This document shows positions 55,213-64,000 of a stretch of 64,000 nt of DNA, piece by piece. Within the stretch, counting starts at the first letter, position 1. Each line of letters opens with the position of its first letter. The stretch comes from Euclidia mi. Taxonomy: Eukaryota; Arthropoda; Insecta; Lepidoptera; Erebidae. A program made the translations under genes and the position numbers. The stretch is from NCBI GenBank assembly GCA_944739405.2, contig OX123192.2, positions 53,124,486-53,188,485 on the forward strand, read 5' to 3'. The notes below the pieces were generated by a model. It saw only the letters and a list, made by a program, of their open reading frames with translations. It was not told the origin of the DNA and made no database searches.

Positions 55213-56857
55213 TTATATTTTAGTAATAATGACTTATAATTACAGACTGGAGGCCGTTTGTATCATGGCAACCAGCGAAAACCAATATGTCGAATACATC
55301 ACCCAAGGTCCTGGTATACTCTTCGATCCGGTCGGCACCCTAAAAGTCGTAAACGATCAGTTTCACGTTGTCATCCCTGTAGATGTAACTAATTTCAAGA
55401 GCCATATTGATAACATTCATAACGCGTTCAGTATTATACGATTTCAATGCCGTGAAAGTGAACACAAGAAAATAATAGATGCATGTATTATAGTTTCTCA
55501 ATCAGCTATATCCAACATGAACAATTCTCTACACGAAATTTACGTAAATCAGGCAAAATTGAATGACGCCATAGACAAAATGACGTTGTCATTTAAAAAT
55601 ATATCTAATATTGTAATTTCTGATAATTTTAGAATTAGGTTCGAGTATGTTTTAAATGTGCTACAGTCTAACTTGTATAACCTCGCTTTCAAAATAGAAG
55701 ATATGCTGAATGCTATTCTCTTCGTAAAAAGTAACAGTCTGCATCCTTCTATACTGACACCTCGTCAATTATACGATGACATTGTGCTTAATCTTAAAAT
55801 TGTTCCTAAGTACAAGGATTTTCCTGTAAGTTTAGAATTAAGAAAATTAAATTATTATTAAATATCCATAAAATATAAAATATCCATTATTAAATTAAAT
55901 ATCCATACTCTAATCAACGTAGCCGAGTTAATTAGTTACTATTTAGATAACAAACTCATATTTGTGATTAAAATACCTTTAGTTAATGCTTTAGAGTACA
56001 ATTTATATAAGAATATTCCATTGCCTATTCCACATAATGCAAAAGTACCAAATTCTTTTAGCTTGATTTTACCTACTGAACAGTTCCTAGCATTAAGTAA
56101 AGATAAATCTTCCTTTGCATTTATAAAAACCTTAGACAATTGTAAAATTATATCTTTTCAGACCTATCTTTGTAAATTAACTGAAATTTATATAGTATTA
56201 GCTAATCAATATTATGAAATAGATATCATAACTAGAGCTTTATCTTCATTACCAAATAACTGCCAATATAGATTGTTTCATGGTGACATTGATATTTGGC
56301 ATGAATTAAATAATAATAAGTGGATATTTGTGCAATCCAAACCAAGTAAACTTACAATAGAATGTTCAAATAGCACGTTGATAGAAATTGTCATATCTAG
56401 TACAGGCTTTCTCAATATTCAATATAATTGTGTAGCTTATTGTAAGAATACTAGATTAGTAAAAGAAACTACTCCAACTATAAAATTGCCAACAGTTTCT
56501 TCTAGTTTTAATATAATGAATGACAGTTGTTGTAATGTTGATCGTGTAAATAAATTAAATCTGTCACCTGTAAAAATCAATAATGTAAAATTAGACTATC
56601 TCAAAGATCTTAAAATTGTTTCCAATCAAATAATAGATAATTTAAATTCTGTAGAAACATCAAATGATTTCAATAATCATATAAGTTTTCCTATTCTTAG
56701 TTTAGTATCAGTAATGTTATGGTTAATATTAATGATTTTATATTTTTGTAAAAAAGGCAAGTGTTCAAAATCGAAGCTTGTAATAACCAAATTAGATGAT
56801 AACCCCGATATCCAATTAGAGTCAACTTCAAGTCCACCGCGTTTACGTATCGATTAA
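55205..56857 (+). pseudogene. env: Env-like gene (one stop)
   Basis: It overlaps the end of pol by a few bases. Two parts in one frame (55205-55861 and onward to 56857) are separated by a TAA at 55859-55861, inside a small repeat. The first part has SLHPSILTPRQLYDDIV near 55740. The second ends in a hydrophobic anchor (FPILSLVSVMLWLILMILYF, about 56690-56750) followed by a basic tail (CKKGKCSKSK). Length and topology match the F-like Env proteins of errantiviruses, which mediate membrane fusion. No furin-type site was checked. It is broken and described only as found. Confidence 0.75.
55855..55911. repeat. Short repeat at the env break
   Basis: The phrase taaatatccat or aaatatccat occurs three times at 55858-55907. 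A small duplication at this point probably introduced the stop. Confidence 0.6.
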
Positions 56858-56908
56858 TTTTCTTTCGGAAACGTTCCCTTAGGGTAAGTTTCCTCTTATT
56901 CCGGGGGC

Positions 56909-57185
56909 TGTTACATACACATCATGTATGGCAGCGCCCTTATGTTAGCTGAGCTCAGCTTTCTAGGATTCTCTTAGTTTATGCAGGTGGCATCGGTGTC
57001 ATGTGATATGCAGGTGGCCGGCCATGGGAAAGAGTCAGTCTTTTGCTAGCTCCAATTGAGACCACTCGCCTTTTAATAATCTTTTGTCGTTTGAAAAGGT
57101 CATTACAAATTAAAAATTTCCAAATCTTCAAATTTTCTCTTTTAATTCTTTTTTTAAAGAGACTCAGCATAACCTTCGTATAACA
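56909..57185 (+). repeat. 3' LTR
   Basis: 277 bp, matching the 5' LTR with about seven substitutions and one missing base. A polypurine-like tract (ccgggggc) precedes it. Confidence 0.93.
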
Positions 57186-57424
57186 GTGCGTACTTTTTGA
57201 GTGGAGGAATCTCGAGTGCAGCTGTGTACCCATGGACATCATTTTGTGAGTGTACAAAACTAAGCCGGCTAGTGTTGAATAATTAAAACAGCGCATAATG
57301 GACGCTTTTGACGAATTGAAAAGACTGTGATCTGTGTATTAACAATGGTGGTGGACATTTTTAAGGACAATGGAAATACTTGTAAGTTTAGTAAATAATA
57401 CCTACTTAAGTAAACAGTAATTTG

Positions 57425-57505
57425 AGGCGGGCGGCTCAAAATCGGTCTGTGTGGAGAACCTTGAGGGAGGCCTATGTCCAGCAGTGGTCGTCTCTAGGCT
57501 GACAT
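57425..57505 (+). repeat. Retroposon 3' end with GATGAT tail
   Basis: gagggaggcctatgtccagc agtggtcgtctctaggctga ends in catgatgataat. Same family as the end at 63262. Confidence 0.65.
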
Positions 57506-57949
57506 GATGATAATAAATAATTTGTAAATAGTAGATGATTCTAACTTCATAAATACGCCAAAATTACTGTTTTCTTTTAATACAGAATACCTTCTTTAAT
57601 TTTGATATGTGTTTGCTTTCTAATTACATACCTTCGTATTTAATTAAAACTTGTAAAACGGTAAATTTTGCAGGTCCTTAGCCCGGATAAACTATGAACG
57701 AGAGGGTAGAATTAAGAAAATTAAAAAGTATCTACCTACACTGATTATTTTGCTTCATTTTATTGTCTAAGGCTACCTACATTATTAGTGCGACGGAAAG
57801 AATGCGTAAGAGTAGGACGGAAAGTAAATACTATCAATGAAGTAGTGAATGGATTGTAAAATATGTCTATGATTTTGGTGAGATTTTCTACTAAAAACAA
57901 ATGATTATAACTTGGCTATTTATAGATATTACGAAATTCTTATGTCACA
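57506..57949. other. No gene seen
   Basis: AT-rich DNA without motifs. Confidence 0.5.
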
Positions 57950-58157
57950 TCTTAATATATAAAATCCTTGCGATACTGACTGACTGACAGACACGCTATA
58001 GCCGAAACTATTGATCGCAGGAAGCTGAAATTTGGCATGCATGTTCCTTGGGGACCGTAGGGGTGCACTAAGAAGGGATTTCTCAAAATTCCCACGGGAT
58101 CGGCCAAAACGGGTAAATAAAAAAAAAATGCAGGCGTAGCTGCTGGCGTCCTCTCGT
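57950..58157 (+). mobile_element. 208-bp Helitron-like element, copy 2
   Basis: It begins TCTTAATATATAAAATCC after an A and ends ctgctggcgtcctctcgt, where the usual CTAGT has become CTCGT. It has the same length and internal phrases (aaatttggcatgcatgttcc, gatcggccaaaacgggtaa) as 53916-54123 in reverse. Confidence 0.78.
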
Positions 58158-59042
58158 ATATGATAATAATGTCTTCACTAATATGTCCTTAAAGTTTTTG
58201 TACTAATTAAAAAATAGTGGTGTATAAAAAAGCTATTGTGTTTCATTAGATATTAAAACTACGCAGAAACAAATATTATTAAGTTTAGTGTGTTGATGTT
58301 TAGTTTTGAATTTGATTGAATGTTGATCAATTGAAATGTAATGCGGTTATTTTATATATTTGTTAAAATCACAACGCTTTTTATCGTTAGATGTGAACGT
58401 TGTTTTTAAATGATTGTAGTTCGTTGAAATAAGCTCACATATATCGACAACAATAATAAATGTGTTCGGTTAAATAATTTTTCTATTGTCGGACTACGTT
58501 TTCTAAACTGTCTAAACACAATTTGTGTTTTTTTTTGTATTCCACGGATCGCATACTGTATTAACAGTACGATATTTTGCTAGACTTGCGAGCATTAAAT
58601 TTTATTCGCCAAAACCTACGAGAAATATATACTCGGAATGAAAAAAAAAAGTGAGAATCAATCTATGCGAAAATTTCTAATTTTATGAGTACCTACTTAT
58701 TAGATTTTGTTTTCTTGAAAATATCATTGTATACAGTCATAACTTATGAACAATTCTATACAAAAGAGAAATAAAGGAACAAAGGAAAATTGTCTAAGTA
58801 ACAACAGCTAAGCAAAATATTCTTCACAGTTGTAATATTTTAGCAAAATACCATTTCTGTGAATGTCTGTATTTTGTAATAATTTTCTGAGTTGCTTCAA
58901 ATAAGTTCAAGACGTGTAGGTATTCTATTTGAAACCTTGAGACTTGAAGATAGTATTCTATTTTATATATTATTGTCTGAATTATTTCTGAAGCAATAAT
59001 TACAAAGTGGTCAAACAAGCAGAAACAATAAGACCATCACCA
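58158..59042. other. No gene seen
   Basis: AT-rich. A 64-codon minus frame at 58824-59018 has no recognisable feature. Confidence 0.5.
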
Positions 59043-59109
59043 AGAGCCATCAAAACTAACAATTCTGTAGATCAAGTAGATCTACAGAATTGTTAGTTTT
59101 GATGGCTCT
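59043..59109. repeat. 31-bp hairpin with 5-nt loop, perfect by eye
   Basis: Arms 59043-59073 and 59079-59109 are exact reverse complements, loop aagta. Confidence 0.85.
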
Positions 59110-60490
59110 TTATTTATGTTGGTCATCACGACAGTAAAACGTCTTGTGTTCAATAACATTTTGTGGTTTTGTTCGACTTTAATATTGTATAGTGTGTTAA
59201 AGAATTATAGACGCTCTAGAATTGAAGCCTATACATGCACTACGTTATCACGTGACACTTGCTTTGCTGCAATTGGCCAAAGTAAAAGCGCGCGATTATC
59301 GTTTAAATTTGAATTATTAGAGCCGTTGTTTTATTGTGCCCCGTGTTCCACTGTTCCCACTTGTCCTATCCAATAATACCAAACCGTTGTACTATAGGAC
59401 GAAAATAGCTTTTCAGTAAGCAAACACTCATTCACAGCGTGAATAAAATATTAAATTTTAATATGGCATATTTGTTCAAAATGCTATCGGATTAATATTA
59501 TTTGTTTATCATTATAGTAATTATAGCTATTGTGAAAACACCACGGTTAATATTTAAAGTATGTTACCAATTATATTGGACTTAATTGTGGTATTTTAAT
59601 AATTAATTTGGTTTTAATTTTAATTCATGTTATGGATAGGTAGGTACTTGCAATGAGATGATACAATTGGACTTTAATTTATTTGTTTGGCCATGGCAGT
59701 TTAATTGTTAGATTATATGTTTGAATGTTACATCAATCGTAATCTATTGTTAAACAATAAGGGAAATTCTTGTATTTTGACAGACACTGACACTGTATTT
59801 TGAACGAAATGCGATATGATTTTGAATAGACTCACAACTGGTACCTATTCTGCTTTACCTAATATCTTTAGTGTCTAATTTGACACACATTGTTCGACGT
59901 TGACACACAGTTCGACACTTGTACAATTAACGCGCGTCGCATATCACTCGAGTGACAGTTAATTTAAGAGAATATCATTTATGACGTAATCGAAACTGCA
60001 TTTTGAACTAACATAATTACAAAAATTGGCCCTCTGCGTAAAGATATTTTAGATGACCTGCAACGATTGACATAGATCTTCATAGCAGGCAGCATGGACA
60101 GCTTCACGAACTCTCCTTAGGATCCGTGCCTTGGAGAGCACGTAAACATTAGGTAGTAGGCACGATTGACACAGGCATAAGCACATAGTGTCATAGTCCT
60201 TCGCGAAGCGATAAGATAGAAGGAGTCATTAAAATTACGGTACAAGTTCCTTATCTTTTAGGCAGATTAAAAAACATTGATTTCTGAACCATCGCTTGTA
60301 TTCGAATAGAACGCAGCTATATCCAAGATTCAGGGCTATAAATTTCCCGTTTGGTAAATTACTAGTTTATTCGATGCACTGATCGACATTATAAAAAGGG
60401 TCTTGGAAATTCAGATAGGTATAGAAAAATATTCACTATATTGGCACTTTTAGTCTTATATCAGATACACAACAACCCAGAAAATATCAG
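59110..60490. other. No gene seen
   Basis: AT-rich. A short SINE-like phrase (ccgtgccttggagagcacgt) lies at 60125-60145. No supported frame. Confidence 0.5.
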
Positions 60491-61095
60491 TTTTTTTTTT
60501 TTTGGTGTCGGTTTAGAAAATACTCATGGAATCCCTTCGCCCTGGGGGGGAGGACGAAGGGGACTGTCGGACTCTTACTGACTAAAAACCAACCCGTGCT
60601 CCTCATGTACCCATGTGTCGGAGGGTAGGGTTTCACCGAAGCATTCCTCGCTACCCCCCGACGGGTATTGGCCAGATGGTCAGGCGGGCCCCAAACGAAG
60701 CCCCCTTGGCGGCGGATGAAGGTGTTGGGCTCCGCCGCCAAAACACCCAGCGGCCGCAGAGGATAGGGAGGACGGCAACGCAACACCGCATCTCCTCTTC
60801 CTCTGCGGCCCCACCGCGATGCAACGATGGTGCGCCCCCATTTGGTCGCGGGAGAACGGCCGCACGGCAATGCAACTCCAACACGCCTCTCCTCCCGCGA
60901 CCGCACCCGACTGCGAGGGACAGACAGAACTGTCCCCCGCACCCGCACCTATGGACGCATCCTACGCAGGCCTCACGCAAGCCCACGTGGAGCGTCCCCT
61001 CCCGGGATCCCGCTTAGCTTCACCGTGGGAGAAAATCAAATCCACGGTTACTAAGCCCCCCCACCACGACAAGGTGGAGATCCCACAACGTCAAT
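60491..61095 (-). repeat. GC-rich poly(A)-tailed retrosequence
   Basis: It begins on the plus strand with a T run (60491-60503) and is strongly GC-rich to about 61095, in contrast to its AT-rich surroundings. On the minus strand this is a poly(A)-tailed unit. Open frames exist in most frames because of base composition, and none has a known motif. An R1-type LINE UTR is one possibility. Confidence 0.5.
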
Positions 61096-61712
61096 GACAG
61101 CCTGTCAAAACGTATATTTTGATTTAATAGTGAATGCATCGCTCTATTTACACTTGTAATGTATTAATACTAATTATTATTAATTAAAAGTAAGGCAGCA
61201 GTGTTGTTTATAATATGGAAAAAAAAAACGTTTAACTGGGATGTAATTTGATTTATTAGATTTTTTAGAATCTTTTGTCCCTTTTACTCTTATTTAATTG
61301 CTTCGAGTGAGACGAAGGAGCAGGATGTACAATTTCAGAAGTTGGAAATGTTAACTTTATATATTGACTGTTTTTTTTGTCTAGTAGTAAATATTTCTTA
61401 CATGTAAGTCGGATGTTGTGGGTTCTATCCCACCCAGGATAATGTTTCGCTATTATAATTTTATTTATATTCTGCGTCTTGGTGCAACTAATCTATTATT
61501 GTGATAATTTGGATTTAATTTTACGTCCTTATCGAACAGAAACCGTTTTGCACAAAAAGGTAATGACCAAAAATACCTAAAGATTTGACTGCCTATTGAC
61601 CCTGCAGTAAAAAAATATAGAAATACTCCATAAGAAATCTATCTCGCTACATAAAGGCCCTTCCCATAAATATAAATTAAAGTAAAGATCGATCAAAGAT
61701 ATTGCGTGCTGC
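61096..61712. other. No gene seen
   Basis: AT-rich. Near 61402-61437 a phrase tgtgggttctatcccaccc looks like a tRNA T-arm and may be a SINE relic. Confidence 0.4.
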
Positions 61713-61764
61713 TCATGGGATCTATAACAAGAATTGCGTGCAATTTTTGTTATAGTTCCCATGA
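61713..61764. repeat. 24-bp hairpin, two mismatches
   Basis: Arms 61713-61736 and 61741-61764, loop cgtg. Confidence 0.75.
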
Positions 61765-61782
61765 CGATCCTGTGACCCTGTG

Positions 61783-62297
61783 GCGTAGCAAGGGGTATCG
61801 ACTACCATGCCGAAAGTCGCGGGTTCGATTATCTCTCAAGTAAAATTTTGTGGGCGTGAATACGGATGTAAATTTTATTTGGGTGTTTCTATGTTTAATA
61901 TTTTATTTATTTATTTATTTTATTTATAGACTCACGCCAGAATCCCCGAAGGGGTAGGCAGAGGTGTAATATTACTTAAACCCACATTTCGCCATGAATT
62001 TTTAGGTCCCACGTAATAGGGGGCGAGCCTATTTCCGTACCGGGCATATTACCAGACTCCGTGCTGCTACTGAGAATTTCCTAACGGGAAAACCCAATAA
62101 CACTTTGCCCGACCCGGGAATCGAACCCGAGACCTCCCAATCCCAGGCGCACATATATGCCGCGAGACCAACGAGGCATGTATGTATTTATAAAAGAAAA
62201 GTGCATATGGTTGTTTATCTATTGTCTAGTACCCCTCGTACAAATTCTTAGTTTAAGACTAGATGGTTTGGTGTGTATGTGGTAGAATATTATTATT
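61783..62297 (+). repeat. SINE family A, split by SINE-B
   Basis: The head (gtggcgtagcaaggggtatc, cgcgggttcgattat) and body match 40283-40533 up to about 61905. The rest (ttatctattgtctagtaccc, gactagatggtttggtgtgt, gtggtagaatattattatta) resumes at about 62193. The interruption is 61929-62184. Confidence 0.85.
61929..62184 (-). repeat. SINE-B inserted in SINE-A
   Basis: A full-length SINE-B (tggtctcgcggcatatatg, cgggttcgattcccgggtc on the minus strand). The 8-mer tatttata flanks it at 61921-61928 and 62185-62192. Confidence 0.85.
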
Positions 62298-63261
62298 ATG
62301 CTTTCCTCGTATTGGTAACATTCAGCCTTGTGAAGCTGATCCGCTGATGATCTCTACATGGTAAGTATAATTTATTATTTTATAGAATTGTATAAAACCT
62401 ATTCCCTGTCTCATTAATCACATATAATTTATAACAACTTATTTTCTATTATTTATTTTTGGACAGAGAAGTAAATAAATCTAATATCTATCTCTGTCTA
62501 CACCACTATCAGGTTGTTTGAGAGTACTGACTTTCCATAACGACTGACCCTAACTTCATGATAATTGAGACAGACAATTTTACATAACATATTACGCGTG
62601 AAGAGGTGTAACTGTTAGTGTCTAAACACTGTAAACACACCATGTCGATGATACGCAACCGAAGCTTCGCATCTGATTTTACGTTCCGATGTATTCGGCA
62701 GATATGAAACACCATGAAAATATGACGAACTTATGCTCGTGCTACGAACTACGCATGTGCGCTACTACTAGAAAAGTTGCCGCTGAACTTACGCCTAACC
62801 GAAGTTACGTTGTACGCTATAACGCAACGTACTTTTTTTATAATGTGTCAGTAATTTAAATAGCATTACAGGCGTAATCTTGCTGAACTTCGGTCGCGTC
62901 ACTTCGGCATAGTGTGTTTGGACACTAAATGATGGGTTAGCCATCGATAAACCGGATGACAAACGTACCTTGTGAATCTATATATTCGCGGTTGATGAAC
63001 GCTCGAACTAAAATAGTGCTAGCGATGAAAACATTGGTCTCGTCGTCATGGTAAGTATGATTTTTGACTTGGAGTACCTAATTGTTACAAACACTTAGAC
63101 ATCAAAAGTTAGTTATAATAGTCAAGGTAGTCGCCACTACTACGCTTTATCAATTTTGTGGTTTATATGGTACGAAACCTAGCCGATAAGGTGAAGTGAC
63201 GATATGCGCAAACTGGCTGGCAGTGGCTGAACACGAAAAGCCGAAAATCGAGCTCAGTGGC
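62298..63261. other. No gene seen
   Basis: Mixed AT-rich DNA. Around 62720-62930 the sequence is rich in cgaagttacg/acttcgg words, but no gene or repeat unit could be delimited. Confidence 0.4.
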
Positions 63262-63335
63262 GTGCCATTTGAGAGCCCTATATCCAGCAGTTGACTTTGG
63301 CAGGCTAATGAAAATGATGATGATGAGCATGAAAC
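63262..63335 (+). repeat. Retroposon 3' end with GATGAT tail
   Basis: gccatttgagagccctatat ccagcagttgactttggcag gctaatg, then atgatgatga. Similar to 57425-57505. Confidence 0.6.
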
Positions 63336-63863
63336 CACAAAATACAACCATTACTCACACCATGGAATCATCATCGTCATCAGAAAATCAAACTACTAAT
63401 CATTCAAAAAGTTTCGCGTCAATACCAGAAGAGCTTAAAGATTATATTCGAAGAATCCAAAACATTTTCTACATGTTTTATTCAGAAATCCAAAGCTGAA
63501 TACTTCGTATTCAATGTTTATAGGTTTTATTCAGAGATGTGCAAGCTTGCATCCTCCTATTAGTCGCTTTTGTAGAGTAGACACTGCAAAACTCTATAGT
63601 AAAATTAAGGCTCATGGTTTTATCGACATAGCAATCAATCAAAGTACATATTTTGCATGAGGTGCATTGTATTTCTATGAAGCTTATGAACTTAATATCA
63701 ACCTACACAAAAATGCGAAAGTTTGCTAGTGTGTATGGATGGATCAAAGTGTATTACCCGTTCATGCAAAACTGTTTAACAGGTTTTGATGAAACTTATA
63801 AATTAATTATCTTTCATCGTAAGAACTAACAAACCAGTAGGCGTGGCTGTGGGTGAAATCTAA
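63336..63863. other. No gene seen
   Basis: A 42-codon stretch after 63364 (MESSSSSENQTTNHSKSFAS) is low-complexity and not supported as a gene. Confidence 0.45.
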
Positions 63864-64000
63864 TCTTAATATATAAAATCCTTGCGTTACTTACTGACTG
63901 AAAGACACGCTACAGCCGAAATTATTGGGTGCAAGAAGCTGAAATTTGACATGTATGTTTCTGGGGACTGTAGGGGTGCACTAAGAAGAGATTTCCCGAA
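63864..64000 (+). mobile_element. 208-bp Helitron-like element, copy 3 (cut by window end)
   Basis: It starts TCTTAATATATAAAATCC after an A and follows the other two copies up to agagatttcccgaa at the window edge. Confidence 0.78.

Larger units (their letters stand above)
49207..57185 (+). mobile_element. Full-length gypsy/errantivirus-type element (defective)
   Basis: Two LTRs (49207-49484 and 56909-57185) start TGTTACATACACATCATG and end CGTATAACA. The 4-bp direct repeat GTGC flanks the element (49203-49206 and 57186-57189). Between them lie gag, protease, RT, a partial RNase H, integrase and an env-like gene, in the order of insect errantiviruses. The LTRs differ at about seven positions plus one indel by eye (about 97% identity), so the insertion is fairly young but not recent. 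Stops, shifts and a deletion disable all the genes. A Helitron sits inside pol. Confidence 0.9.

Noticed and set aside
60487..61097. Long frames in several phases of the GC-rich block
   Set aside because: Open because of base composition. No motif, no consistent codon pattern, and frames exist on both strands.
63257..63499. 80-codon frame with Met and Ser runs
   Set aside because: The first half is the GATGAT tail of a retroposon and the rest is low-complexity.

Overview
This is eukaryotic nuclear DNA, almost certainly from an insect and most likely a moth or butterfly. The base composition is AT-rich and there are no bacterial operons. Lepidopteran-style repeats are present: a Helitron starting TCTACAC and ending CTAGT, tRNA-headed SINEs, retroposed 3' ends with GATGAT tails, and many Ty3/gypsy, BEL/Pao and non-LTR elements. 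No intact host protein gene is visible. Coding-looking DNA is nearly all transposon pseudogene. The one possible host exon is on the minus strand at about 36893-37250. It encodes two membrane segments, ends at a good splice donor, and vaguely resembles an insect chemoreceptor.

Layout: 1-6.4 kb is a decayed BEL/Pao element (plus strand). 6.4-12.5 kb holds SINE fragments, two direct copies of an unidentified ~0.71-kb GC-rich repeat, a small Helitron and LINE fragments. 13.7-14.4 kb is a solo LTR carrying a tRNA-like insertion. 15.9-16.4 kb is a long-inverted-repeat element. 17.27-17.55 kb is a 131-bp inverted repeat with a 20-nt spacer, perfect by eye. 17.9-25.5 kb is a second copy of the same LTR, inverted and split by stacked insertions: an LTR contains a LINE with a restriction-like endonuclease (11-bp target duplication), which contains a second LINE, which contains a third LINE fragment (14-bp duplication) and an inverted-repeat element.

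25.5-33.5 kb starts and ends with similar inverted termini (PIF/Harbinger-like). Between them lie an RTE fragment (17-bp duplication), a Tc1-like element containing a SINE (13-bp duplication), a core-deleted piggyBac-like element, and a LINE interrupted by another LINE. 35.0-35.5 kb is a LINE 3' fragment. 37.2-43.1 kb is a second BEL/Pao element (minus strand) with SINE, Helitron and DNA-transposon debris inside it. 43.2-45.4 kb is a 5' fragment of a gypsy element, joined abruptly to a CR1/Jockey-like LINE (45.4-48.0 kb).

49207-57185 is a structurally complete gypsy/errantivirus-type element with two ~278-bp LTRs, a 4-bp GTGC duplication, gag, pol and an env-like gene. All of its genes carry breaks, so it looks defective. 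57-64 kb has few genes: two more copies of a 208-bp Helitron-like family, a SINE split by another SINE, hairpins and a GC-rich retrosequence.

The elements do not form a pathway. The value of the window is its legible insertion order, its paired target duplications and its unusual number of near-perfect inverted repeats. All alignments and identities were judged by eye.
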